Below are positions 17,862 to 26,535 of a DNA stretch of 43,858 nt, piece by piece. Below the pieces are notes generated by a model that saw only the letters and a program-made list of their open reading frames with translations, did not search any database and had not been told where the DNA came from. Position numbers and translations under genes: made by a program. How positions within the stretch are numbered: the first letter of the stretch is position 1; every line of letters starts with the position of its first letter. The stretch covers positions 1-43,858 of the forward strand of contig NZ_JAICZA010000024.1 of NCBI RefSeq assembly GCF_025933915.1, in the 5' to 3' direction. The stretch comes from Mycobacterium sp. (lineage in GTDB: Bacteria; Actinomycetota; Actinomycetes; Mycobacteriales; Mycobacteriaceae).

Positions 17862-18571
17862 CTGCACGCCCTCTGGAGCTCGCGCTCGAGGCGAGCTTTG
17901 AGCAGCTTTCCGCCGCGCTACCGGCGAGCGTCGGCGTCGCCATCGCCCGGCCGGACAGAACGTTTTCGCTGGGGAGCTGGTGGTCCGGTGTGGCCTGGTC
18001 GACGATCAAAGTGCCCCTGGCGATAGCGGCGCTGCGCAACGACTGGCTCGGGGCCCGCGATTTTGCGGTGAAGGCCATCACCGAGTCCGACAATCGCGCG
18101 TCCGAGCGGTTGTGGTCGCAATTGGGCGAGCCGAGCAACGCGGCGCGGCAGGTTCAGGTCGTGGTGGCCGAGGGCGGTGACACCGCGACGGTGGTCGAGT
18201 CACGCCGACTCCGCCGTGGCTTCACCGCGTTCGGCCAAACCCAGTGGAACCTGCAGCGCCAAGCGCGGTTCGCGGCAGAGCTGCCGACCATTCCCGACGC
18301 CGCCGAGGTGATCGACCTGATGCAACAGCTCACCACCGGTGACCGATGGGGATTGGCCGCCAAAGGGGTTGCCGCAAAGGGGGGTTGGGGGCCGGGGGCG
18401 CACGGTGAGTACCTGGTCCGGCAATTCGGGATCGTCCCCACCCAATCCGGGCAGTGGGGCGTGGCGCTGGCGGCGGACGCCCACGACGGCGCGTTCGAAA
18501 CGGGAGTCGACGTGGTCAATACGCTGACCGACTGGCTGCTGAGCAGGGTGCCGAGCCTAGCCCGTTATTGA
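17858..18571 (+). CDS. Beta-lactamase-fold serine hydrolase
   Basis: A 237-residue protein with the motif set of class A beta-lactamase and PBP-like serine hydrolases: STIK (Ser48 to Lys51), SDN (Ser77-Asn79) and KGG (Lys174-Gly176). There is no signal peptide or lipobox, so unlike true beta-lactamases it appears cytoplasmic, and it is short for class A. The segment equivalent to the omega loop is not evident. Possible roles are amidase, esterase or peptidase activity; its link to sterol breakdown is only positional. It converges with ilvX, the two ends overlapping by 15 bp. Confidence 0.85.
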   Translation: MTARPLELALEASFEQLSAALPASVGVAIARPDRTFSLGSWWSGVAWSTIKVPLAIAALRNDWLGARDFAVKAITESDNRASERLWSQLGEPSNAARQVQVVVAEGGDTATVVESRRLRRGFTAFGQTQWNLQRQARFAAELPTIPDAAEVIDLMQQLTTGDRWGLAAKGVAAKGGWGPGAHGEYLVRQFGIVPTQSGQWGVALAADAHDGAFETGVDVVNTLTDWLLSRVPSLARY

Positions 18572-20107
18572 CGGCACGACGGCGTCGATCAAATGCGGCC
18601 CGGGTTGCGAGAACGCCTCGCGCAGCGCATCGGCGAACTCCTCGCCGGTGGTGACCCGTCGGGCGGGTACTCCCATGCCCTCGCTGATCTTCACGAAATC
18701 CATTGTGGGGCAAGATAAATCGAGCAGAGAGAGCGCCTCGGGCCCGGGGGCCGATCCGGCACCGACCCGTTGCAGCTCGATCCGCAGGATATCGTAGGCG
18801 CTGTTGTTGTACAGCACGGTGGTGACGTTGAGGTTTTCCCGCGCCTGGGTCCACAATCCGGAAATCGTGTACATCGCCGAGCCGTCGGATTCCAGGCACA
18901 GCACCGGCCGATCCGGGGCGGCGATCGCGGCACCGATCGCCGCCGGAATGCCATAGCCGATCGCCCCGCCGGTCAGGGTCAGCCAGTCGTGCGCCGGCGC
19001 CCCGGCGGTGGCCTGCGCGAGCAGCACGCCCGACGTGTTCGACTCGTCGACCACGATCGCCCGGTCCGGCATCAGCGCCCCGATCACGTCGGCCGCCGAC
19101 GCGGAAGTCAGCGCGCCCGTGGGCAGCTTGGGACGCGACGCGGCCGCCACCGGCGCCACTGTCCCGGACGCCACCTGATCCGCCAGGGCGATCAACGCGT
19201 CCGCCGCGCCGCTGTGTTCGGCGAGCGCGTGCACCTCGCAGCCGGCCGGCACCAGGTCGCTGGGCATGCCCGGGTAAGCAAAGAACGACACCGGCGACTT
19301 GGCACCGGCCAACACCAGATGCTTGGCGCCGTCCAACTGGGCCGTGGCGGCCTCGGCGAAATAGGCGAGCCGGTCGACGGCGGAGATACCGGCGCCACGC
19401 TCCAGGCGGGTGGGAAAGGTCTCGCACAGCACGCGCGCGCCCGTCGCCGCGGCGATCCGGGTGGCCGCGGCCAGGCCGGCGCGGCGGGTGGCATCGCCGC
19501 CCACCATGATCACCGTCGGCTCCCCGGAGCCCAGCACCTCGGCCACCTCGGCCCCCAGCAGGGGGTCGGCGCCCGCCGGGTGTGCCTCCAGGTTGGAGAA
19601 CAGCTGGGCGCCGTCGGACCAGGACACGTCGGCGGGCAGGATCAGCGTCGAGATCTGCGATCCCCATCGGCTGGCCGCGATGCCCTCGACGGCGTCGGCC
19701 GAAACCTGGGAGGCGTCGCCCGTGCGGCGCACCCATCCCGAGACGGTGCGGGCGAGGGCGTCGATGTCGGATTCCAGTGGGGCGTCGTATTTTTTGTGAT
19801 ACGTGGCGTGGTCGCCGACGACCACCACCATCGGCACATGGGCGCGCCGCGCGTTGTGCAGATTGGCCAGGCCGTTGCCCAATCCGGGGCCCAGATGCAG
19901 CAGCACCGCCGCCGGGCGATCGGCGATGCGCGCATACCCGTCGGCCGCGCCGGTGGCGACCCCCTCGAACAGTGCCAGCACGCCACGCATCCGCGGCACA
20001 GTGTCCAATGCGGCGACGAAGTGCATCTCCGACGTGCCCGGGTTCGCGAAACACACGTCGACACCACCGTCGACCAGGGTGTTGATCAGGGCCTGGGCGC
20101 CGTTCAC
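18557..20107 (-). CDS. ilvX: IlvX-type thiamine-diphosphate enzyme
   Basis: A 516-residue protein of the acetolactate-synthase/benzoylformate-decarboxylase superfamily (Rv3509c, IlvX). The GTG start (VNGAQALINTLVDGG) overlaps the preceding gene by 4 bp. The conserved catalytic Glu is present (LFEGVATGAADGYAR, about residues 48-62). The TPP/Mg motif is altered: SDG-x24-NN instead of GDG-x24-27-NN. It is shorter than true acetohydroxyacid synthase catalytic subunits and no regulatory subunit gene is nearby. Likely a TPP-dependent decarboxylase or carboligase of unknown substrate rather than the branched-chain amino-acid enzyme. Confidence 0.88.
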   Translation of the reverse strand: MNGAQALINTLVDGGVDVCFANPGTSEMHFVAALDTVPRMRGVLALFEGVATGAADGYARIADRPAAVLLHLGPGLGNGLANLHNARRAHVPMVVVVGDHATYHKKYDAPLESDIDALARTVSGWVRRTGDASQVSADAVEGIAASRWGSQISTLILPADVSWSDGAQLFSNLEAHPAGADPLLGAEVAEVLGSGEPTVIMVGGDATRRAGLAAATRIAAATGARVLCETFPTRLERGAGISAVDRLAYFAEAATAQLDGAKHLVLAGAKSPVSFFAYPGMPSDLVPAGCEVHALAEHSGAADALIALADQVASGTVAPVAAASRPKLPTGALTSASAADVIGALMPDRAIVVDESNTSGVLLAQATAGAPAHDWLTLTGGAIGYGIPAAIGAAIAAPDRPVLCLESDGSAMYTISGLWTQARENLNVTTVLYNNSAYDILRIELQRVGAGSAPGPEALSLLDLSCPTMDFVKISEGMGVPARRVTTGEEFADALREAFSQPGPHLIDAVVPSITG

Positions 20108-20928
20108 GTGATCGCCTCCAGTCGAAACACTCGTTCGGCATTGCCGCGCAAGAAGTCTCGTCGAGCCTCGTCGGACAGCCCGAGTTCGTCCAGCCCCGCC
20201 AGCGCATGCTCGTGAAAGATCATCGGGTAATTGGTGCCGAACAACACTTTCCGTTGCCCGGTACGAGTTTTCATGAATCTGATGAGTTCTTCCGGCAACC
20301 GCCTGATCGTGTACGCCGACGTGTCGATGTAGACGTTTTCGTGCTTGCGGGTCACCGCAACCATCTCTTCGGTCCACGGGTAGCCGACGTGACCGCAGAC
20401 GATCACCAGTTCGGGAAAGTCGAGGGCCACCTGGTCGATGTAGGGAATCGGCCGGCCGGTTTCCGACGGACGCAGCGGCCCGGTGTGACCGACCTGGGTG
20501 CAGAACGGCACCCCGGACTCCACGCATTGGGCAAACAGCGGATAGTAGCGGCGATCGGTGGGCGGGGCGTTCCACAACCACGGCACCACCCGCAGGCCGA
20601 CGAACCCTTCTCCGACTCGCCGTCTCAGCTCGCGGACCGCTTCCATCGGGCGGTCGAGGTCCACGGCGGCAAGTCCGGCGAACCGGTTCGGGTGCGCGGC
20701 AACCCATTGCGCCACCTCGTCGTTGGAGACGAGGTCTTGGCCATTCGGGCCGCGCCAGGCGCTGAGTATGCCCCGTTGCACGCCGGCGGCGTCCATCGAC
20801 GCCAGCGTCGCCTCGATCGGGATTTCAGCGTCGGGGATCGATCCGCCCGTCCAGCGCCGCAGGGACGCCAGCATGTCGCTGCGCAGGAACCGTTGCGTCG
20901 GGTGTTGCATCCAGACGTCGATCGTCAT
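20104..20928 (-). CDS. Amidohydrolase-2 family protein (Rv3510c-like)
   Basis: A 274-residue TIM-barrel protein of the amidohydrolase-2 family, starting MTIDVWMQHP. In-frame TTG at 20991 is possible but adds a non-family extension. Some metal-site positions differ from the family norm: the N-terminal DxHxH is DVWMQH, and the usual C-terminal Asp (G-S/T-D-Y-P) is Asn in FGTNYPM. GHTGP, GHVGYPW and a following segment are kept. It is co-transcribed with ilvX, whose start overlaps its stop (GTGA). A decarboxylase or hydrolase for a carboxylated intermediate is plausible but unproven. Confidence 0.84.
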   Translation of the reverse strand: MTIDVWMQHPTQRFLRSDMLASLRRWTGGSIPDAEIPIEATLASMDAAGVQRGILSAWRGPNGQDLVSNDEVAQWVAAHPNRFAGLAAVDLDRPMEAVRELRRRVGEGFVGLRVVPWLWNAPPTDRRYYPLFAQCVESGVPFCTQVGHTGPLRPSETGRPIPYIDQVALDFPELVIVCGHVGYPWTEEMVAVTRKHENVYIDTSAYTIRRLPEELIRFMKTRTGQRKVLFGTNYPMIFHEHALAGLDELGLSDEARRDFLRGNAERVFRLEAIT

Positions 20929-21009
20929 CGGGATCGACAGTAGCCCGGCGACGATGCGCGCCGCGTGGGGGCGGGAGGAGAAGGCGGGCAATCCGACTGT
21001 AGACGCCGC

Positions 21010-21783
21010 TCAGGCGGTCAGCGCGGCGCGGGCGGCGGCGGCGGTTTGTCGGGCGTATCCGCCGCCGAACAGCACGACATGGGCCAGCAGTCCGAACAGC
21101 TGGTGCAGCCCCGTGCGGTCGCGCCAGCCGGGTGTCAGCGGCCGCACCCGCTGATAACCGTCGAGGACGGCGTCGTAATGCGGGCAGCCGAACAGCGCGA
21201 GCATCGCCAGGTCCGTCTCGCGGTGACCGCCGTGCGCGGCCGGGTCGATCAGCACCACCCCACCGGGCGTCCACATCACGTTGCCGCTCCACAGATCACC
21301 GTGCAGCCGGGCCGGCCGGTCGTCGTCGTCGTCGAAATCGCCCGCACGGCAACGCGTCGCGACGGCGTCGACGGCCTCGCGGGTCGCGGCGTCCAGGCGC
21401 GCCGCCGCGAGTTCGGCCATCGGGACCAGCCGCTCCTCCGCGTAGAACTCGCCCCAGCGTCGGTGGGGTCGCAGCGACATCGGCAGGGGCTGCGACAGCG
21501 GCCCGAAGAAGCCGGGCCCGTCCCATCCGTCGGGGCCCGCGCCGAAAGCCGCAGCCCCGGCGTCGTGCGTGATGGCCAGCTGGCCGCCGAACGCGCGCGC
21601 CGCCTCGGGGGTCGGGCTCACCGAATCGAGCCGCCGCAGCGTCAGGCTCGTCGCGGTGACGGAAACGACCTGCGCGCATGGCACGCCGCCGTCGACGCCG
21701 GAAAGCCAGCGCAGGCCGGCGGCCTCCCAAGCGAAGTAGCCGGCGGGAACGTCAGGGTGGTGCTTGACGAAGTCGGTCGTCAC
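21010..21783 (-). CDS. Fructosamine-kinase-like (ketosamine-3-kinase) protein
   Basis: A 257-residue protein of the fructosamine/ketosamine-3-kinase family within the protein-kinase-like fold. The catalytic loop HGDLWSGN is at residues 161-168, and Asp180 in LIDPAAHGGHRETDLAM matches the metal-binding Asp. The GTG start at 21783 overlaps the fadD19 TGA by 4 bp. With this start the protein begins at the FVK strand (probable ATP-binding Lys) and lacks the glycine-rich loop that normally precedes it; no upstream extension restores it. Expected role is phosphorylation of glycated amines; coupling to fadD19 is unexplained. It has no counterpart at this place in M. tuberculosis. Confidence 0.87.
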   Translation of the reverse strand: MTTDFVKHHPDVPAGYFAWEAAGLRWLSGVDGGVPCAQVVSVTATSLTLRRLDSVSPTPEAARAFGGQLAITHDAGAAAFGAGPDGWDGPGFFGPLSQPLPMSLRPHRRWGEFYAEERLVPMAELAAARLDAATREAVDAVATRCRAGDFDDDDDRPARLHGDLWSGNVMWTPGGVVLIDPAAHGGHRETDLAMLALFGCPHYDAVLDGYQRVRPLTPGWRDRTGLHQLFGLLAHVVLFGGGYARQTAAAARAALTA

Positions 21784-23450
21784 GCACCGGTCGCGGCGTG
21801 AGCGGCATGCACCTCGTCGGCCGGACGCGCCTCGGTCTGCTCCTTGGCCCAGCGGTAGTCCGGTTTGCCGGCGGGCGAACGCTTGACCTCGTCGACCAGC
21901 CACAGGCTGCGCGGCACCTTGTATCCGGCGATCGCGGAACGCACGAAGGCATCCAGCTCCGGCAGTGCGGGGCGGGTCCCCGGCCGCGGCTGGACGACGG
22001 CGGCGACGTGCTGCCCGTACCGCGCGTCGGGCACACCGACCACCAACGCGTCGAAGACGTCGGGATGCCCCTTGAGCGCGGCCTCGACCTCCTCGGGGTA
22101 GATCTTCTCGCCGCCGCTGTTGATCGACACCGAGCCGCGGCCCAGCATCGTGACGGTGCCGTCCTCCTCGACCGTCGCGAAGTCGCCGGGGATGGCATAG
22201 CGGACGCCGTTGATGGTCTTGAACGTCTCGGCGGTCTTCTTCTCGTCCTTGTAGTAGCCGACCGGGATGTTGCCCTTCTTCGCGATGAATCCGCGCACAC
22301 CGGAGCCGGGCTTGACCTCGTTTCCGTCCTCGTCGAGGACGACGGTGCGGTGGTCGATCGTCACACGCGGGCCGCCGCTGTGCGGTGCGTCCTTGGCGAC
22401 GATGCTGGTGCCACCGAACCCGGTTTCCGACGAGCCGATCGAGTCGGTGATGACCCGGTTGGGCAGCAGCTCGAGGAATTTCTCCTTGATGCTCGGCGAG
22501 AACAGGGCCGCGGTGGAGGCGAGCAGGAACAGCGACGACAGGTCGTACTCGTTCCCCTTGTCCTGGTGCGCCAGCAGCGCGTCCAGCAGCGGCCGCGCCA
22601 TCGCGTCACCGGTGAAGAACAGCAGGTTCACCTTGTGGTCGTGAATCGTGCGCCAGACCTCGTCGGCATTGAATTCCGGTGCCAGCACGGTGGTTTGGCC
22701 CGAAAAGATCGACATCCAGGTGGCCGACTGGGTGGCGCCGTGGATCATCGGCGGAATAGGGTGGCGCACCATCGGCGGATTGGCCGCGGCGGCCTTGGCC
22801 AGGTCGTACTCGTCCTTGACGAATTCGCCTGTGGCGAAGTCGGTTCCACCGAACAGGACCCGGTAGATGTCCTCGTGGCGCCACATCACGCCCTTCGGGA
22901 AGCCGGTGGTGCCGCCGGTGTACAAGATGTAAATGTCGTCGGCACTCCGCTCACCCAGCAGCTCGGCGAAGTCGCGCTCGGGCGAGCTCTGCGCGATCGC
23001 CGAGTAGAACTCCACGCCGCCGTAGCGCTGGAAGTCGTTGTCGCTGCCGTCCTCCACCACCAGGACCGTCTTGACACTGGGAGTCTCCGGCAACACGTTG
23101 GCCACGCGGTCGGAGTACTGACGCTCATGGACCAGCGCGACCATGTCGGAGTTGTCGAACAGGTAGCGCAGCTCGCCCTCGACGTAGCGGTAGTTGACGT
23201 TAATCAGAATGGCGCCCGCCTTGACGATGCCGAGCATCGCGATGACGATTTCGATGCGGTTCCGGCAGTAGAGACCGACTTTGTCGTCCTTTTTCACCCC
23301 CTGATCGATCAGGTAGTGGGCAAGGCGGTTGGCCTTCTCCTCCAGCTGGGCGTAGGTCAGCTTCTCGTCGCCGCAGATCAGGGCGACACGCTCGGGCACC
23401 GCGTCGATGGCGTGCTCTGCAAGATCGGCAATATTCAAGGCCACGGCCAC
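21780..23450 (-). CDS. fadD19: FadD19, C26-steroid CoA ligase
   Basis: A 556-residue acyl-CoA synthetase. The start is GTG at 23450 ([16 protein letters not shown], read as Met), the family-typical N-terminus. The adenylate motif [14 protein letters not shown] lies near residues 173-186, and [21 protein letters not shown] and the C-terminal [12 protein letters not shown] are present. It loads CoA onto the C26 carboxylate of the cholesterol side chain after P450 oxidation (the FadD19 role in Rhodococcus and M. tuberculosis). A KstR operator ends 6 bp upstream of the start codon. Divergent from echA19. Confidence 0.95.
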   Translation of the reverse strand: MAVALNIADLAEHAIDAVPERVALICGDEKLTYAQLEEKANRLAHYLIDQGVKKDDKVGLYCRNRIEIVIAMLGIVKAGAILINVNYRYVEGELRYLFDNSDMVALVHERQYSDRVANVLPETPSVKTVLVVEDGSDNDFQRYGGVEFYSAIAQSSPERDFAELLGERSADDIYILYTGGTTGFPKGVMWRHEDIYRVLFGGTDFATGEFVKDEYDLAKAAAANPPMVRHPIPPMIHGATQSATWMSIFSGQTTVLAPEFNADEVWRTIHDHKVNLLFFTGDAMARPLLDALLAHQDKGNEYDLSSLFLLASTAALFSPSIKEKFLELLPNRVITDSIGSSETGFGGTSIVAKDAPHSGGPRVTIDHRTVVLDEDGNEVKPGSGVRGFIAKKGNIPVGYYKDEKKTAETFKTINGVRYAIPGDFATVEEDGTVTMLGRGSVSINSGGEKIYPEEVEAALKGHPDVFDALVVGVPDARYGQHVAAVVQPRPGTRPALPELDAFVRSAIAGYKVPRSLWLVDEVKRSPAGKPDYRWAKEQTEARPADEVHAAHAATGA

Positions 23451-23455
23451 CAAAT

Positions 23456-23469
23456 TAGAACGTGTTACA
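23456..23469. promoter_or_regulatory. KstR operator between fadD19 and echA19
   Basis: TAGAACGTGTTACA is a full KstR match in the 64-bp divergent gap between fadD19 and echA19. It lies 5 bp from the fadD19 GTG, so that transcript is probably leaderless or has a very short leader. Confidence 0.9.
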
Positions 23470-23514
23470 TTTCGAGGCAAGCTCGTGACCGTTGTCGAGG
23501 GAAAGGCGGTAGCC

Positions 23515-24348
23515 GTGGCCGTGGAGAACGCCGGAGCCCCAGCAAACACAGAAAACGGGGAAACCGGGCCTGACGCGCTGGTGGAACAGCGTGGTCACAC
23601 CCTGATCGTGACCATGAATCGGCCGCACCGCCGCAACGCTTTGAGCACGGAAATGATGGAGATCATGGTCCAGGCCTGGGATCGGGTCGACAACGATCCC
23701 GACATCCGCTGCTGCGTCCTGACCGGGGCCGGTGGCTACTTCTGCGCGGGCATGGACCTCAAGGCCGCGACGCAAAAGCCCCCGGGCGACTCATTCAAGG
23801 ACGGCAGCTACGACCCGTCGCGAATCGATGCGTTGCTGAAGGGCCGCCGGCTGACCAAGCCGCTCATCGCTGCCGTCGAAGGGCCGGCCATCGCCGGCGG
23901 CACCGAGATCCTGCAGGGCACCGACATCCGCGTAGCGGGCGAGAGCGCCAAATTCGGCATTTCCGAGGCCAAGTGGAGCCTGTACCCGATGGGCGGGTCC
24001 GCGGTGCGGTTGGTGCGCCAGATCCCCTACACGGTGGCGTGCGACCTGCTGCTGACCGGGCGGCACATCACCGCCGCCGAGGCCAAGGAGATGGGCCTGA
24101 TCGGCCACGTCGTTCCCGATGGGCAGGCGCTGACCAAGGCGCTCGAGATCGCGGAAGTGATCGAGAACAACGGGCCCTTGGCCGTGCAGGCGATTCTCAA
24201 GACCATCCGCGAGACCGAGGGAATGCACGAGGAAGAGGCCTTCAAGCCCGATACCGCCAACGGGATACCGGTGTTCCTCTCCGAGGACTCCAAGGAAGGC
24301 CCGCGGGCGTTCGCCGAGAAGCGCAAGCCCAACTTCCAAAACCGCTAG
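23515..24348 (+). CDS. echA19: EchA19, enoyl-CoA hydratase of sterol side-chain oxidation
   Basis: A 277-residue crotonase-fold hydratase. Oxyanion-hole segments [10 protein letters not shown] and [11 protein letters not shown], and the later [12 protein letters not shown], are present. Starts are ambiguous: GTG at 23515 (AAGG 8 bp upstream) is used; GTG at 23521 would remove two residues. Either way the N-terminus carries about 18 residues ([15 protein letters not shown]) more than I recall for the M. tuberculosis protein. Homologues hydrate unsaturated steroid-CoA. The gene diverges from fadD19 and ends 84 bp before the convergent cyp142. Confidence 0.92.
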   Translation: MAVENAGAPANTENGETGPDALVEQRGHTLIVTMNRPHRRNALSTEMMEIMVQAWDRVDNDPDIRCCVLTGAGGYFCAGMDLKAATQKPPGDSFKDGSYDPSRIDALLKGRRLTKPLIAAVEGPAIAGGTEILQGTDIRVAGESAKFGISEAKWSLYPMGGSAVRLVRQIPYTVACDLLLTGRHITAAEAKEMGLIGHVVPDGQALTKALEIAEVIENNGPLAVQAILKTIRETEGMHEEEAFKPDTANGIPVFLSEDSKEGPRAFAEKRKPNFQNR

Positions 24349-24368
24349 CCCGGCGCGAGCCGTCGCGG

Positions 24369-24418
24369 GCGTAACCGCACTGCGAAGTTGCGCCCGGTTT
24401 TTCGCAATGCGGTTACGC
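24369..24418. terminator. Long stem-loop between echA19 and cyp142
   Basis: Arms 24369-24386 and 24401-24418 pair over 18 positions with one mismatch (C at 24380 against A at 24407). The outer 11 bp, GCGTAACCGCA/TGCGGTTACGC, are perfect, and the loop is 14 nt. It lies between two convergent stops, so it may terminate transcription from both sides; it lacks a clear U-run. It could instead be a dispersed palindromic repeat. Confidence 0.55.
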
Positions 24419-24432
24419 TCGGCGCAAGACCG

Positions 24433-25653
24433 TCAGCCCAGCAGCGGCGCGCTCGGGGTGAACACCACCGGCATGGCTTCCAGGCCGCTGACGAAGTTGG
24501 CCCGCCGCAGCGGCAAAGCCGAGTCGTCGGCCAGTCTCAGATCCGGCAGCCGCTTGAGCACCCGCTCGGTCATCATCGAAAGCTCCAGCCGGGCCAGCTG
24601 ATTCCCGAGGCAGAAGTGCGTGCCGAAGCCGAAAGACACGTGGCTGTTCGGGTTTCGGCGGATATCGAAGCTGTCCGGATCGTCGAACACTGACTCGTCG
24701 AAGTTGCCCGACTCGAACAGCAACATGACCTTCTCGCCCTCATGCAGTGAGGTGCCGTGGAATTCCGTATCAGCAGTCAAGGTTCTGCACATGTTCTTGA
24801 CCGGCGACGTCCAGCGCAGCATCTCCTCCATCGCGCTGGGAAGCAGCGAGGGGTCGCGCACCAACGCATCCCACTGGTCGCGGTGGCGGACCAGCTGTTC
24901 TGTCCCCCCGCTCAAGGTGTGCCTCGTGGTCTCGTCGCCGCCGATGAGGATGAGCAGCGTCTCCATGACGATCTCGTCATCGGACATCCGCTGCCCCTCC
25001 ACCTCGGCGTTCACCAGGATGGAGAACAGGTCATCGGTGGGCTCGGCTCGCCGCTTGGTGATGATGTCGGTGGTGAATTCGGTGTACGCGGCGAATGCGG
25101 CCATCACCGCCTGGGCTTCGTCCGACGCGGGGTCGATGTGCGAACTCAGCCCGCAGACCAGGTCATCGGACCATTTCAACAGCATGCCGCGTTCGGTGGG
25201 CAGCACGCCCAGCATGTCGCCGATCACCGCCATCGGCAGCGGGGCGGCGATATCGCGGACGAAGTCGCACTCGCCGCGCTCACACACCGCGTCGATCAGG
25301 GTGTCGCACAGCTTCGCGATGGACGGCTCCTTCTCCTTCACCCGCTTGCGGGTGAAGCCGGCGTTGACTAGCTTGCGCCGCAACAGATGTGCGGGATCGT
25401 CCATGTCGATCATGTAGGGCATACCCGGCTGCTCGGGGCGGATTCCTCCGGTGCTGGAGAACAACTCCGGATTGCGCTCGGCGTCGAGGATGGCTTGATA
25501 GGTGGCGGCACCGGCCAGGCCATTGCGATCGCGAAATACCGGCTGGTTGGCGCGCATCCAGCGATAGGCCTCGCGTGAGGCGCGCCGGTCGGCGTAGAAA
25601 TTGCCATCGGTCAGGTCGATATTCGAAATTGCTTCCGGGATGGTCGAAGTCAT
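24433..25653 (-). CDS. cyp142: Cyp142, cholesterol 26-hydroxylase/oxidase P450
   Basis: A 406-residue bacterial cytochrome P450. The I-helix oxygen motif is GGDETT (238-243), the K-helix ExxR is Glu277-Arg280, and the haem loop FGFGTHFCLG has the axial ligand Cys348. Cyp142 oxidises the terminal methyl of cholesterol and cholestenone to the 26-carboxylate, in parallel with Cyp125 (not in this window). Electrons would come from a ferredoxin such as FdxD. It converges with echA19; only 42 bp separate its ATG from the divergent decarboxylase-like gene, and no full KstR site lies there. Confidence 0.95.
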   Translation of the reverse strand: MTSTIPEAISNIDLTDGNFYADRRASREAYRWMRANQPVFRDRNGLAGAATYQAILDAERNPELFSSTGGIRPEQPGMPYMIDMDDPAHLLRRKLVNAGFTRKRVKEKEPSIAKLCDTLIDAVCERGECDFVRDIAAPLPMAVIGDMLGVLPTERGMLLKWSDDLVCGLSSHIDPASDEAQAVMAAFAAYTEFTTDIITKRRAEPTDDLFSILVNAEVEGQRMSDDEIVMETLLILIGGDETTRHTLSGGTEQLVRHRDQWDALVRDPSLLPSAMEEMLRWTSPVKNMCRTLTADTEFHGTSLHEGEKVMLLFESGNFDESVFDDPDSFDIRRNPNSHVSFGFGTHFCLGNQLARLELSMMTERVLKRLPDLRLADDSALPLRRANFVSGLEAMPVVFTPSAPLLG

Positions 25654-25672
25654 CTACAGCCTCCAAATGTTG

Positions 25673-25686
25673 ACGAACGGATTACA
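25673..25686. promoter_or_regulatory. Degenerate KstR-like site between cyp142 and the next gene
   Basis: The sequence acgAACggATTacA keeps AAC and the outer A but has ATT for GTT and A for the outer T. It is the best match in the 42-bp divergent gap, so it may be a weak operator. Low confidence. Confidence 0.25.
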
Positions 25687-25695
25687 GTAACCGGC

Positions 25696-26418
25696 ATGGC
25701 TGAGTCACAACACATCGTTGCGGGGACAGTCCTCACCATGCCGGTGCGGATACGAAAAGCGGACGTGCACGCCGCGATGTTTTCGGTGGATGCACAAGCG
25801 GCGCAACGCCTTGTCGATTACAGCGGCCTGCAAGTCTGCCAACACCGTCCCGGCCGGGCGGTGGTCAACCTGATGCTGGCCCGCTATATCGACGGCGATC
25901 TGGGGCAGTACCACGAATTCGGTACCTGCGTGATGGTCAACCCGCCCGGTTCGACGGCGCGCGGCTGGCGGGCGCTGGGCGACGCGGCCGCGTTCATCCA
26001 CCATCTGCCGGTCGACCAGAGCTTCACCCTGGAAGCCGGGCGCTCCATCTGGGGATTCCCGAAGATCATGGCCGACTTCACCGTTCACGAGCACGGCCGG
26101 TTCGGATTCGACGTCAGCGCCGACGGCGCGCACATCGCCGGCATCGACTTCGCCCGGGGATTGCCGGTACCGTCGCTGTTCACGTCGCGGCCGCAGGTGC
26201 TCAAGACCTACACCTTCGCCGACGGCACCACCCGCGAAGTGCCCTGGGAGATGCGGGTGCGCGGGCTGCGCGGTCGGGTCGGCGGCGCGACGTTGCGACT
26301 TGGCGATCACGCCTACGCCAAGGAGCTGGCATCGCTGGGCCTGCCAAGGCGGGCGATGGTCTCTGGATCTGTCGGCCACGTCGAGATGACGTTCGGCGAC
26401 GCCCATCCGCTCGGCTGA
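25696..26418 (+). CDS. Acetoacetate-decarboxylase-family protein (Rv3519-like)
   Basis: A 240-residue protein of the acetoacetate-decarboxylase fold. The segment SIWGFPKIMADF resembles the catalytic Lys region of the family, but only one Lys is present where the true decarboxylases have two, so decarboxylase activity is not assured; many members act as hydratases or aldolases. It sits between cyp142 (divergent) and an F420-type oxidoreductase (convergent), as Rv3519 does. Its role in sterol breakdown is inferred from the cluster. The ATG at 25696 has no strong Shine-Dalgarno sequence. Confidence 0.85.
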   Translation: MAESQHIVAGTVLTMPVRIRKADVHAAMFSVDAQAAQRLVDYSGLQVCQHRPGRAVVNLMLARYIDGDLGQYHEFGTCVMVNPPGSTARGWRALGDAAAFIHHLPVDQSFTLEAGRSIWGFPKIMADFTVHEHGRFGFDVSADGAHIAGIDFARGLPVPSLFTSRPQVLKTYTFADGTTREVPWEMRVRGLRGRVGGATLRLGDHAYAKELASLGLPRRAMVSGSVGHVEMTFGDAHPLG

Positions 26419-26503
26419 CCGGCCGGACCGGTGTCGATTGCCCGGCTCCACCTCGTCGCGCCGCGCGCTCGGCATCGTCGTCGGGCCTGTCATCCGGACA
26501 ATC

Positions 26504-26517
26504 TAGAACGCGTTCTA
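26504..26517. promoter_or_regulatory. Perfect KstR palindrome in a tail-to-tail gap
   Basis: TAGAACGCGTTCTA is a full KstR match and a perfect palindrome. It lies 85 bp downstream of the decarboxylase-like gene's stop and 51 bp from the stop of the convergent oxidoreductase, where no promoter is expected. The second site is centred 32 bp away. Confidence 0.75.
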
Positions 26518-26535
26518 AGCCCCTGGCAAGAAAAC

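Noticed and set aside
17858..18571. A true secreted beta-lactamase
   Set aside because: SxxK, SDN and KGG are present, but no signal peptide or lipobox is found, so antibiotic hydrolysis in the periplasm is not supported.
18770..20215. A 481-codon plus-strand frame across ilvX
   Set aside because: Antisense to a well-conserved TPP enzyme and lacking any recognisable fold.
18557..20707. Longer reading of ilvX (716 codons)
   Set aside because: The added 200 residues are a frame-shifted reading of the amidohydrolase gene; the family N-terminus starts at the GTG at 20107.
21798..23573. A 591-codon plus-strand frame across fadD19
   Set aside because: Antisense shadow of a clear CoA ligase with family motifs on the minus strand.
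25673..25686. A KstR operator for cyp142
   Set aside because: Two positions of the core pattern fail, so it is listed only as a weak site and not counted among the full operators.
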